A stretch of DNA of 51,271 bases from Bin80 sp022820435 (GTDB taxonomy: Bacteria; Bacteroidota; Rhodothermia; Rhodothermales; Bin80). Positions 9,570 to 18,414 of this stretch are shown here, one piece after another. The stretch lies in the NCBI GenBank assembly GCA_022820435.1, contig JAJEFL010000083.1, forward strand, positions 1 to 51,271, written 5' to 3'. How positions within the stretch are numbered: position 1 is the stretch's first letter; every line of letters starts with the position of its first letter. The notes beneath the pieces are model-generated. The model saw nothing but the letters and a program-made list of their open reading frames with translations. It did not search any database and was not told where the DNA came from. Position numbers and translations under genes: made by a program.

Positions 9570-10511
9570 TTAACGTTGGCCGGCTTTTTTTTCCGAACCA
9601 GACCGATTGTACAATTCAACCACTACGGGAGTGGCTACGAAAACGGATGAATATGTCCCGATAATAATCCCAATGATAAGCGCAAACGAGAAACCACGCA
9701 AAACCTCCCCCCCAAACATGAACAACGTAGCCACAACCAGCAAGGTTGTTCCTGATGTGACAAAGGTGCGACTAAGTGTCGTATTCACGGATCGGTTCAC
9801 AACGGTTTTGTATGGTTCTGTCTTGAACAGGTTCGTATACTCACGAATACGATCAAAGATAACCACTGTATCATTTAAAGAATAGCCCACAATCGTGAGG
9901 AAGGCCGCGATGATCGCCTGATCAATCTGCATGGAGAAGGGCATGATCCCCTGGAGAAGCGAGAACACGCCTAGCGTAATCAGGACATCATGGAAGAGGG
10001 CTGCCACTGCACCGAGTCCAAATCTCCATTCAAAACGAAGCATCACATAAAGAAAAATGACCAGAAGTGATCCCAGCACTGCATAGAATGAGCCCCGCTT
10101 CAGGTCTTCCGCAAATCGGGGCCCCACGATGTCGGTCTTGATGACTCTTGGATTGCTGTCTGGAAATGCATCGGAGATACCCTGGATGATGAGCATTTGC
10201 ACCTCCGAAGTTTCGCCTTCCGATGCGGTCCGAATCAGGAGTGCATCCTGCCCTTCGGCCCCCACATCACTGTAGGTTTTAATCTCTGGCGAGGTTTCGA
10301 GCACTGGCGTTAAGACCGCGCGTACTTCGGTCACCTCCAATATCTCATCACTCTCTACAACAAACTCCATCCCACCCCGGAAATCTATCCCAATTTCCAA
10401 TCCCCGTATAAGGATTGCGCCAAGGCTGAGCAGCAGCAGGATTCCGCTCACTGCGTAGCCCCTTTTTCTGCTTCCGACTAAATTATAATTCGTATTTTCA
10501 AAAATGCGCAT
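9570..10511 (-). CDS. secF: Protein translocase subunit SecF
   Basis: 313 residues. With SecD it uses the proton gradient to help SecYEG complete export and to recycle the channel. An N-terminal membrane segment is followed by the signature GIDFRGGMEFVVE, a periplasmic domain, and the C-terminal membrane bundle including GYSLNDTVVIFDRIRE, a SecD/SecF family motif. The tail GSEKKAGQR is short and basic. The gene follows secD by about 30 bp, the usual secD-secF order, in the same transcription unit as the STAS gene downstream. Confidence 0.96.
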   Translation of the reverse strand: MRIFENTNYNLVGSRKRGYAVSGILLLLSLGAILIRGLEIGIDFRGGMEFVVESDEILEVTEVRAVLTPVLETSPEIKTYSDVGAEGQDALLIRTASEGETSEVQMLIIQGISDAFPDSNPRVIKTDIVGPRFAEDLKRGSFYAVLGSLLVIFLYVMLRFEWRFGLGAVAALFHDVLITLGVFSLLQGIMPFSMQIDQAIIAAFLTIVGYSLNDTVVIFDRIREYTNLFKTEPYKTVVNRSVNTTLSRTFVTSGTTLLVVATLFMFGGEVLRGFSFALIIGIIIGTYSSVFVATPVVVELYNRSGSEKKAGQR

Positions 10512-10543
10512 AAAGATATCTTGGTTTGATTGTACGGTATTGA

Positions 10544-12427
10544 TCAGCCGAAATTGACAATTCCGCGGCGGCCAATCACTACGTAATCAAAGATGATGCG
10601 GGTAAACACAATTGCGCTAAAGAGCGATGCCAAAATGCCTGCCATCAGGGTCACTGCAAATCCCTGAATGGGGCCAACGCCAAATGAGTAGAGGATGATG
10701 CCCACAAAAAAGGTGGTGATGTTCGCATCTACAATTGCACTAAGCGCTTTCCCATACCCCCCGTCAATGGATGCTTTCAGTGTTTTGCCGGTAGACTGTT
10801 CTTCCCGGACACGCTCAAAGATCAGTACATTCGCATCAACGGCCATACCGATTGTAAGCACAATGCCGGCAATTCCCGGCAAGGTTAGAGTGGCATTGAA
10901 CCCGGCCAGAATCCCCAGAATGAAGATGATATTAATCAGCAGTGCAAGATCCGCAACCATTCCTCCTCCCCGATAATAGACAATCATAAACAGGGCTACA
11001 ATAGAAAGCCCAACCAGAAGTGACATAAAACCGGATCTCCGGGCAACAATGCCTAAACTGGGGCCGACCGTTCGTTCTTCAACAATCTCCACCGGTGCGG
11101 GAAGTGCTCCGCTCTTGAGCACCGTTACAATATCATCGGACTCCTCCTGCGATGCCAGTCCCGTAATCTGAGATCGTCCGCCGCTAATCTGACCAATCAC
11201 CGTGGGGTACGAGTACACAACGCGATCAAGGACGATGGCCACATTCTTTCCCACATTGGCACCGGTAAGGCGTGACCACACCCGGGCACCTTCGGAGTTC
11301 ATCTCCATATCCACGAGCGGTTGGTTTGTAGTCTGGTCAAAGTCCGATCTGGCATCTGTAATCACATCCCCCGTCAGTTCAGCATTCATATTGACGGCCA
11401 ATACCGGATAGTATTCCGCACCGCCTGTACCACTTGGATTCGCATCGTACAGCAGTTCGATATCACGCGGAAGCATGGCCTGCACATCGGGATCTGCCAT
11501 CAGCATATTGAAGGTTGCTGTATCCTGCACCGATACCTCTCCAAAGACCACAGAACCCTGCCCCGCCGGGATCAGAACATCTAGGAGAGGATTTCCTACA
11601 TCGTCCAGACCTTCAGTTTCTGCGAGTAACTGACTGACATCAAAGGATGTATCTGCTTCCTCGGCGATATCCTCTTCGGCGGGGACTTCTACGGAATCTG
11701 CCTCCGCCGCCACATCTACCTCATAGTAATTGATAATCCGCTGCAGGGAGGAATTCAGTTCACCTGGATCTGCCATCAGCCGGAATTCCAGCCGTGCGGT
11801 CCCTTTCAGCAGACGTCGCACGCGTTCAGGATCATCAATACCCGGCAATTCAACCACAATCCTGCGACTTCCCTGCGTCTGAATAGAGGGTTCGGTGACT
11901 CCATACCTGTCTACACGGTTACGAATGACCTGCATGGCACGCTCAATTGCATCCGTACCCTGCGTACGTAAATAATCGGTTACATCCGCATTATCGGAGC
12001 GGCGTGTAATCGTTTCACTGCGGAAATAGCGTGACAGCCTAGCGTCCGGATCTCGCCTCTCAAATTCCTCAACAAATGCATCAATCAATGAGATGCCTTC
12101 TTCCTGGCTCCGTTCGTCCGCTGCCGCAAGAACCTGATCAAATGCATCATCCCTGCGATCTGCCGCCAACTGAACGAGCAATTCCCGCAGTCCGACCTCC
12201 ATGGTGGTATGCATTCCTCCCTGAAGATCCAGCCCAAGATTGAGGGATTTTTCCTTGATTGACTCAATCCTGGAATAATTTTCGCGCTCGTAATCAGTTC
12301 GCTCCTCTTGCCCCATCTCCGCCAATCGGTTATTGAGAGAGATTCCCTGTAACGACGGGAATAAGTACCAGGCAGATAGCGCCAGAAAGAAAACGACTGC
12401 GCCGACCTTGAATCCGTTACCTTGCAT
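10544..12427 (-). CDS. secD: Protein translocase subunit SecD
   Basis: 627 residues. An N-terminal membrane anchor precedes LNLGLDLQGGMH, the SecD signature near residue 62. A large periplasmic domain follows, with a Glu/Asp-rich insert around residues 235-275. The C-terminal six-helix region carries the SecD/SecF motif GMAVDANVLIFERVREE. It partners SecF, encoded immediately downstream. The start ATG at 12427 opens MQGNGFKVGAVV, a good membrane anchor. The promoter should lie between here and the tandem array that begins a few hundred bases upstream. Confidence 0.96.
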   Translation of the reverse strand: MQGNGFKVGAVVFFLALSAWYLFPSLQGISLNNRLAEMGQEERTDYERENYSRIESIKEKSLNLGLDLQGGMHTTMEVGLRELLVQLAADRRDDAFDQVLAAADERSQEEGISLIDAFVEEFERRDPDARLSRYFRSETITRRSDNADVTDYLRTQGTDAIERAMQVIRNRVDRYGVTEPSIQTQGSRRIVVELPGIDDPERVRRLLKGTARLEFRLMADPGELNSSLQRIINYYEVDVAAEADSVEVPAEEDIAEEADTSFDVSQLLAETEGLDDVGNPLLDVLIPAGQGSVVFGEVSVQDTATFNMLMADPDVQAMLPRDIELLYDANPSGTGGAEYYPVLAVNMNAELTGDVITDARSDFDQTTNQPLVDMEMNSEGARVWSRLTGANVGKNVAIVLDRVVYSYPTVIGQISGGRSQITGLASQEESDDIVTVLKSGALPAPVEIVEERTVGPSLGIVARRSGFMSLLVGLSIVALFMIVYYRGGGMVADLALLINIIFILGILAGFNATLTLPGIAGIVLTIGMAVDANVLIFERVREEQSTGKTLKASIDGGYGKALSAIVDANITTFFVGIILYSFGVGPIQGFAVTLMAGILASLFSAIVFTRIIFDYVVIGRRGIVNFG

Positions 12428-12669
12428 GTATGCTTTTGACTAAATTAAAATGCGCCGCAAAACGGGCAATGCTTATTTCACAGCCCCATGGAACGCTGAC
12501 CTCTGCAAAAAGGTGCCCAATTCCAGTGTGGTGATCGCAAAAAAATAAAAAATCGGACTAAATCTGGCATCTAACGTTACTTCAATGGCACATCTGCCGA
12601 AGAACACTCCCGGCAAAATTAGGATTTTCGGGGGCTGCAGCCAAAAATTTCCTTCCTATCATCAGAAAT

Positions 12670-12812
12670 GGAAATTTTGGGAACCTGCTCCAATGGATGT
12701 ACGTACACGCGGTTCTCATCAACAGTTTGATGAAGATTTTTGTGATAGGTTCATTACTTTGTTGCATTAGTAATGCAACCGCATTAAAGGGTGCTCTTGA
12801 GCGCCCTTTTTT
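12670..12812 (+). ncRNA. Candidate small RNA, array unit 1 (diverged)
   Basis: The conserved GGGAACCTG lies at 12679-12687. A stem-loop GTTGCAT/ATGCAAC lies at 12761-12779, where other units have GGCTACC/GGTAGCC. The terminator GGGTGCT/AGCGCCC with T6 spans 12789-12812. Stem sequences differ from the other units but still pair. The promoter part is weak here (TATCAT near 12657). Start estimated. Confidence 0.4.
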
Positions 12813-13081
12813 GTTTGCGGAATAATCAGGAACCAAGAATCTGGCATGGTTGGGATCCTGTGACGCTTGCACGGTGAGTTTCTTGAAGCAGTCGGATGAA
12901 TTCGGCCCGTCTCAACCCCGACTGTCCGGTTGCATTCCCGCCTGCTACAGCGAACATTTAATCGCCGTTATATGAATCCAATCTGAAGGAATGGCCTGGA
13001 TGCTATCTGTACATTCTGCCTGCATCGCTTAAAGATGTTGATTGCGGTTGAATTTTTACGATCCGCTCTGAATCATTTGAC

Positions 13082-13220
13082 CACTCTTGTCGGGATTCTG
13101 GGAACCTGTTCCTGTGAATCACATAGAAGGGGGGTGCTTTTTGGTAGAGCACGCACTGTAAAATGGAGAGGCTGCCCCTCTGGTAGCCGCATTAAAGGGT
13201 GCCCTTGGGCATCCTTTTTT
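13082..13220 (+). ncRNA. Candidate small RNA, array unit 2
   Basis: A -10-like GAATCAT at 13070-13076 follows the conserved TTGAAT. The stem-loop is GGCTGCC/GGTAGCC at 13170-13188. The terminator GGGTGCC/GGCATCC plus T6 ends at 13220. The start is inferred as about seven bases after the -10; the end is set by the T tract. Confidence 0.45.
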
Positions 13221-13481
13221 GTTTCTGTACTACCGCAGAGTAAGACTGGATCCAGGTTGGTCGCCATACCATTGCAGGGTAAATGGCTTGAATCTGCCCG
13301 ATGAATGCCCGTCTTGATCCCGGCTGTCCGGTTGTACTCCCGCCTGCGACGGAACACTTGATCGCCGTTGTATGCATTCCAAGCCACAGGAATGGCTTTT
13401 TGCTGTCTGTATATTCTGTCTGGATCGCTTAAAAATGTTGATTGCGGTTGAATTTTCACGATCCGCTATGATAATTTGACT

Positions 13482-13597
13482 ACTCTTGCAGGAGTTCTGG
13501 AAACCTGTGCCTGTGAATCACATAGAATAAGCGGATTTAAGTTATGAGGCTACCGAGGGGTAGCCGCATTAAAGGGTGCCTCCGGGCACCCTTTTTT
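13482..13597 (+). ncRNA. Candidate small RNA, array unit 3
   Basis: Best promoter of the array: TTGAAT at 13448-13453, a 16-base spacer, and GATAAT at 13470-13475. The stem-loop GGCTACC/GGTAGCC at 13548-13565 is perfect. The terminator GGGTGCC/GGCACCC plus T6 at 13574-13597 is also perfect. It is the shortest predicted transcript, about 116 nt. Confidence 0.5.
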
Positions 13598-13863
13598 GTT
13601 TCTGTACCACCGCAGAGCAAGACTGGATCCAGGTTGGGTGCCATACCATTGCCAAGGCAATGGCTTGAATCTGCCCGATGAATTCGGCCCATCTTGATCC
13701 CCATAATCCAGTTGTGCTCTCGCCTGCAACGAAACACTTGATCGCCGTATATATGCAATCCAAACCGCAGGAATGGCTTTTTTGTTATCTGTACATCCTG
13801 CCTTCATGTCTTGAAAAATGTTGATTGCGGTTGAATTTCACGATCCGCTCTGATAATTTGACT

Positions 13864-13998
13864 ACTCTTGCAGGAGTTCTGGGAACCTGTGTCTGTGAGT
13901 CACGTAGAAGGGGCTGTTTTTCATAGTTTGAAAAAAAGTTTTGTTGAAGGCTACCGGGGGGTAGCCGCATTAAAGGGTGCACTCGGGCATCCTTTTTT
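13864..13998 (+). ncRNA. Candidate small RNA, array unit 4
   Basis: TTGAAT at 13831-13836 and GATAAT at 13852-13857 lie 15 bases apart. The stem-loop GGCTACC/GGTAGCC is at 13949-13966. A terminator with GGGTGC/GCATCC and T6 is at 13975-13998. An A-rich run precedes the stem-loop, as in unit 5. Confidence 0.5.
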
Positions 13999-14264
13999 GT
14001 TTCTGTGCTACCGCAGAATAAGACATGTATGGGTTGGCCCCCATACCATTGCAGGGTAAATGGCTTGAATCTGCCCGATGAATTCGCCCCATTTCAATCT
14101 CTGCAATCCAGTCGTGATCTCGCCTGCTAAAGCAAACACCTGATCGCCGTTATATGCAATCCAAACCGCAGGAATGGCATTCTTGCTGTCTGTATATTCT
14201 GTCTGGGTCGCTTAAAAATATTGATTGCGGTTGAAATTTCATGTCCGCTCTGAATAATTTGACT

Positions 14265-14402
14265 ACTCTTGTTAGGAGTTCTGGGAACCTGTGCCTATGG
14301 ATCACATACAAGGGATTGCTTTTTCATAGTTTGAAATAAGTTTAGTGTAGGCTGCCTCTCAGGTCGCCGCATCAAAGGGTGCCTCCTGAGGCATCCTTTT
14401 TT
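14265..14402 (+). ncRNA. Candidate small RNA, array unit 5
   Basis: AATAAT near 14253-14258 is the -10 candidate. The upper stem-loop is imperfect (GGCTGCC/GGTCGCC). The terminator is longer than in other units, GGGTGCCTC/GAGGCATCC plus T6 at 14377-14402. The linker after this unit carries the MITE. Confidence 0.45.
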
Positions 14403-14436
14403 GTTTTATGCTACTGCAGAATAAGACTGGATCTAG

Positions 14437-14634
14437 CAGCCTGTGGATAAAGTCAAGAAAAATCTGAGGAACGCTTTTCGGGTTGGTTTTTGGAGATTAG
14501 ACTACTCAAAATAGCCATAGAAGAGATGTTTTTCGCCTCTTGGAGTCTCAAAAAGGGCGAAAAATAGATGATTTGGCCATCTACGACACGCAGTTGTGTG
14601 TCTAATTCTGTGATCATACTTTATCCAGGGGCTG
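14437..14634. mobile_element. 198-bp MITE inserted in array unit linker
   Basis: The ends are inverted repeats: CAGCCTGTGGATAAAGT on the left and ACTTTATCCAGGGGCTG on the right. CTAG flanks both sides (14433-14436 and 14635-14638). Sister units show the empty site as GGATCCAGGTT, a single CCAG at this point, which supports a 4-bp target duplication. No coding frame is present, so it is non-autonomous. Because CTAG is its own reverse complement, it could also be counted as part of the inverted repeats. The parent transposase is not in this window. Confidence 0.75.
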
Positions 14635-14871
14635 CTAGGTTAGTCGCCATACCATTGCTAAGGCTGATTGCCTGAATCAGTCCGATGGGCTCGGCCCATT
14701 TCAATCCCTGCAATCCAGTCGTGATCTCGCCTGCTAAAGCAAACACTTGATCGCCGTTATATGCACTCCAAGCCGCAGGAATGGCATTCTTGCTGTCTGT
14801 ATATTCTGTCTGGATCGCTTAAAAATGTTGATTGCGGTTGAATTTCACGATTTACTCTGAATCATTTGACC

Positions 14872-15007
14872 ACTCTTGTCGGGATTCTGAGAACCCATGC
14901 CTGCGGATCATGTAGAAGGGGGTGCTTTTTCGTAAAGCAAATATTTTTCATGGAAAGGCCGCCTCTCTGGTAGCCACATTAAAGGGTGCCCCCAGGCATC
15001 CTTTTTT
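14872..15007 (+). ncRNA. Candidate small RNA, array unit 6
   Basis: GAATCAT near 14859-14865 follows TTGAAT. The upper stem-loop GGCCGCC/GGTAGCC near 14956-14975 has one mismatch. The terminator GGGTGCC/GGCATCC plus T6 is at 14984-15007. Start inferred from the promoter position. Confidence 0.45.
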
Positions 15008-15274
15008 GTTTGTATGCTGCTGCAGAATGAGACGAATACGGATTGGTCGCTGTACCACGGACACCGCAGTCTGCTTTGATCAGCCCGATGAATTCGGCCC
15101 ATTTCGATCCCCATAACCCAGTTGTGCTCTCGCCTGCTACAGCAAGCACTTGATCGCCGTTTTATGCACTCCAAACCGCAGGAATAGCCCTTTTTTTGCT
15201 GTGTACATTCTGTCTGGATTGCTTAAAAATGTTGTTTGCGGTTGAATTTCACGATTTGCTCTGAATCATTTGAG

Positions 15275-15412
15275 TACTCTTGTCGGGATTCTGGGAACCC
15301 ATGGCTACGGATCATGTAAAAGGGGTGCTTTTTTATAAGGCGTTCATTGATAGGATAGGTTATCTTCCCGATAACCGCATTAAAGGGTACCTTGACTTGG
15401 GTACCCTTTTTT
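15275..15412 (+). ncRNA. Candidate small RNA, array unit 7
   Basis: Both stems carry compensatory changes relative to units 3 and 4. The upper stem is GGTTATC/GATAACC at 15358-15376 instead of GGCTACC/GGTAGCC. The terminator stem is GGGTACC/GGTACCC at 15385-15412 instead of GGGTGCC/GGCACCC. This is the strongest single argument for selection on RNA structure in the array. Confidence 0.5.
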
Positions 15413-15767
15413 GTTTCTATGCTGCTACAGAATAAGATGGATACGGATTGATCTTTGTCCACTGGCACCGCGGTCTGCTTTGATCAGTCCGATAGATTCA
15501 GCCACTTCAATCCCTGCCGTTCGTCTGCATTCTTGCCTGCTAAAGGGTAGAACATTTTACCATCTTCGTGTCCGCCCCATCCCGAAAAGATTGCCTTTGT
15601 CCACTCGTATACGAACCGAACTTCTCGACAAATCAACGATGGACTCGATAATCACTAATCTGGAATGCCTCCACGCTCAGCCGAAAACAATGCAATGCTT
15701 TCGTGGTTTTCATTGAACCCTGTCTGGATCCATCCGTAACAGACTTTGAATCAATTACATTCTCCAA

Positions 15768-16835
15768 GTGTCAACAAAAAAACTTAAAGTACTTGTGGCG
15801 GGCTGCGGACATATGGGAACGTCTCATGCACGGGCCTACCACTCTATGGATGCCTTTGAAATTGCGGGACTCGTGAGCCGTACGCCCGCCTCCCGCAATC
15901 AACTCAGCGAAGAATTGGGCGGGCTGCCGACCTACGCGTCGTTTGAGCACGCATTGTCCACGACCGCTCCGGATGTTGTATCAGTGAATACCTACCCCGA
16001 TACCCATGCCAAATACGTCCAAATGAGCCTTGAGGCCAATTGCCATGTATTTGTGGAAAAGCCGCTTGCGGAAACTGCCGAAGAAGCCCAGGCACTCATT
16101 GATCTGGCCCGGAAAACAAATCGTAAGATTGTAATCGGATATATTCTGCGCGTACACCCCGCCTGGAAAAAATTTATCGCTCTGGCGCAGCAGCTTGGCA
16201 AACCCCTGGTCATGCGTATGAACTTGAACCAACAAAGTAGCGCAGAACAATGGGATACACATCGGAAGCTGATGGACTCCATGTCACCGATCGTCGACTG
16301 CGGGGTCCACTATGTTGACGTAATGTGCCAGATGACCCGTGCCCGCCCGGTAGCCGTCAACGCAATCGGAGCAAGACTGTCTGATGAAATCGCACCCGAC
16401 ATGTATAACTATGGGCAACTCCAAGTCTTCTTTGACGATGGCTCGGTGGGGTGGTATGAAGCTGGCTGGGGCCCCATGATGAGCGAAACTGCATCATTTG
16501 TAAAGGATGTGGTTGGCCCTCTCGGCGCTGTGAGCATTGTCGATGAAGTCAAAGATCAAACCGATGACATAGAGGGACACACACAAACCGGCGGGCTCAA
16601 AATTCATCATAGCAGCCGAAACAAAGACGGATACTTTGATCAACCGGATGAATTCATTGACACATCCGACGAACCTTCGCATGATGAATTATGTGCGCTG
16701 GAGCAGGAGTTTCTGCTTCGCGCAATTCAGGAAGATCTGAATCTGACGGACCATATGCAGGATGCTGTCAGCAGCCTGAAAATCGTGCTTGCAGCCGACC
16801 AGGCTGCGCGTGAACGGCGTACGGTCACCTTCTAG
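15768..16835 (+). CDS. Gfo/Idh/MocA-family NAD(P)-dependent oxidoreductase
   Basis: 355 residues. An N-terminal Rossmann fold has the dinucleotide motif VLVAGCGHMGTSHARAY near residues 8-24. VFVEKPLAETAEEA near residue 95 supplies the catalytic Lys of the EKP motif. The C-terminal half is the alpha/beta domain, with DCGVHYVDVM holding the conserved His of the active site. Family members oxidise or reduce sugars, inositols and related polyols; the substrate cannot be read from the sequence. The start is GTG at 15768. It stands alone on the plus strand between the tandem array and the convergent guaB, so it probably has its own promoter in the 350 bp after the last array terminator. Confidence 0.88.
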   Translation: MSTKKLKVLVAGCGHMGTSHARAYHSMDAFEIAGLVSRTPASRNQLSEELGGLPTYASFEHALSTTAPDVVSVNTYPDTHAKYVQMSLEANCHVFVEKPLAETAEEAQALIDLARKTNRKIVIGYILRVHPAWKKFIALAQQLGKPLVMRMNLNQQSSAEQWDTHRKLMDSMSPIVDCGVHYVDVMCQMTRARPVAVNAIGARLSDEIAPDMYNYGQLQVFFDDGSVGWYEAGWGPMMSETASFVKDVVGPLGAVSIVDEVKDQTDDIEGHTQTGGLKIHHSSRNKDGYFDQPDEFIDTSDEPSHDELCALEQEFLLRAIQEDLNLTDHMQDAVSSLKIVLAADQAARERRTVTF

Positions 16836-16899
16836 GACACAGCGATCCGCCGATTTTTCTGCCAATGCTGCTTTGACCAATACAGGTAATCGGTCATTC

Positions 16900-18414
16900 C
16901 TACCTGCGGTAACTGTAGTTCGGAGCCTCCTTCGTGATGTGCACACTGTGCGGGTGACTTTCCCGCAGCCCGCTATCGGTAATTCGTACGAACTCAGACT
17001 TAGCACGAAATGCCTCCAGATCTTCACACCCACAATAGCCCATTGCGGCTCTTAACCCACCGACCATCTGATAGATCACCTCATGCAGATAGCCGCTGTA
17101 AGGCACCCGCCCCTCAATCCCCTCCGGCACCAGTTTCTTGATATCATCCTCCGCATCCTGAAAATACCGATCCTTACTCCCCTCTTTCATGGCCCCCAAA
17201 GATCCCATTCCCCGATAGGACTTAAACTTCCTCCCCTCAAAGATCACGGTCTCCCCCGGACTCTCCTCCACCGCCGCAAACAGGCTCCCAATCATGATAC
17301 AGGATGCACCTGCCGCTAAAGCTTTGGGGATATCTCCTGTCTGTTTGATTCCGCCATCCGCCACAACCGGAACTCCGTGCGGCTTCGCAGCAGCGGCACA
17401 TTCAAGCACTGCGGAAAATTGAGGTACCCCAACCCCGGCAACGACTCTGGTTGTACAGATTGATCCAGGGCCTATTCCAACCTTGACACCATCTGCACCC
17501 GCCGCAATCAGATCCTCAGTCCCCTTCCCGGTCGCAACATTCCCTGCAAGAATTTCAAGTGTATCATGCCGTTCTTTTAATTTTTCTACTGCCGTAAGGA
17601 CTCCCTCAGAATGCCCATGCGCTGTATCCACAACAACAAAATCAACCCCTGCATCAATAAGCGCATCTACACGCTCCAACATATCCCCAAACACCCCCAC
17701 AGCTGCACCGACACGCAGACGGCCGAGATGATCCTTGCACGCATGGGGATGGCGGCGTTTCTTTTCGATATCCTTAAATGTGATCAGTCCTTTCAGATGC
17801 CCTTCTTCATCCACTACGGGGAGTTTCTCGATCTTATACTTCTGAAGAATCTGCTCCGCCTGTTCAAGGGTTGTTCCTGCAGGAGTCGTATGAAGTGGTG
17901 TCGAAGTCATCACACTGCGAACCGGCTTCATGTTATCTTCCTGAAATCTCAGATCCCGGTTCGTGATAATTCCGACCAAATGCCTAGTCTGATCGACTAC
18001 AGGGATTCCCCCGATTGAATAACGTGCCATAAGTGCACGCGCATCCCCTACTGTACTCTCCACTGCAAGCGTAATCGGATCCTGGATCATTCCACTCTCG
18101 GAACGCTTGACCCTGCGCACCTGCACAGCCTGATCATCCACGGACATATTCTTGTGCAGCACTCCAATTCCTCCCTCCCGTGCCATGGCAATTGCCAGAC
18201 CTGCTTCCGTAACGGTATCCATTGCCGCCGAGAGTACTGGAATATTGAGTCTTATTTTGCGGGTGACCCAGGTGTTGATCTTTACCTCTCTGGGCATCAC
18301 ACTTGACCTGCCGGGAACCAGAAGCACATCATCATAGGTCAGCCCTTCACGCGTCACCTTCTCTGCAAGGATCTGCTCTGCTCCAGATGAGTCTTTTATT
18401 CGAGATTGTTTCAT
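16900..18414 (-). CDS. guaB: Inosine-5'-monophosphate dehydrogenase
   Basis: 504 residues. It oxidises IMP to XMP with NAD, the rate-limiting step to guanine nucleotides. TYDDVLLVPGRS opens the catalytic barrel. Residues about 95-215 hold the two CBS domains (TLAVESTVGDA, GIITNRDLRF, PVVDEEGHLKGLITFKDIEK). GPGSICTTRVVAGVG contains the catalytic Cys, and EGIEGRVPYSG is the mobile flap with the Arg-Tyr pair. The C-terminal tail is normal. The start overlaps the stop of the upstream pseudouridine synthase gene by four bases (ATGA), so the two are translationally coupled. Confidence 0.97.
   Translation of the reverse strand: MKQSRIKDSSGAEQILAEKVTREGLTYDDVLLVPGRSSVMPREVKINTWVTRKIRLNIPVLSAAMDTVTEAGLAIAMAREGGIGVLHKNMSVDDQAVQVRRVKRSESGMIQDPITLAVESTVGDARALMARYSIGGIPVVDQTRHLVGIITNRDLRFQEDNMKPVRSVMTSTPLHTTPAGTTLEQAEQILQKYKIEKLPVVDEEGHLKGLITFKDIEKKRRHPHACKDHLGRLRVGAAVGVFGDMLERVDALIDAGVDFVVVDTAHGHSEGVLTAVEKLKERHDTLEILAGNVATGKGTEDLIAAGADGVKVGIGPGSICTTRVVAGVGVPQFSAVLECAAAAKPHGVPVVADGGIKQTGDIPKALAAGASCIMIGSLFAAVEESPGETVIFEGRKFKSYRGMGSLGAMKEGSKDRYFQDAEDDIKKLVPEGIEGRVPYSGYLHEVIYQMVGGLRAAMGYCGCEDLEAFRAKSEFVRITDSGLRESHPHSVHITKEAPNYSYRR

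Larger units (their letters stand above)
12657..15600. repeat. Tandem array of about seven 401-bp units carrying terminator hairpins
   Basis: The same roughly 401-bp unit recurs about seven times. Terminator stems begin at 12789, 13197, 13574, 13975, 14377, 14984 and 15385; the 607-bp step reflects a 198-bp insertion plus its 4-bp duplication. Each unit has, in order on the plus strand: a -35-like TTGAAT and a -10-like GATAAT or GAATCAT; a conserved GGGAACCTGTGCC segment; a stem-loop; the spacer GCATTAAA; a terminator stem with a T6 tract; and a linker of about 250 bp ending in GATCGCCGTTATATGCA. The first and last units are the most diverged. Frames over 60 codons in it are not conserved between units, so I read it as non-coding. 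Outer limits are approximate. Confidence 0.85.

Noticed and set aside
13073..13982. Several 60-128 codon minus-strand frames in the first repeat array
   Set aside because: They are similar only because the DNA units repeat, break in other units, and run antisense through terminator hairpins.
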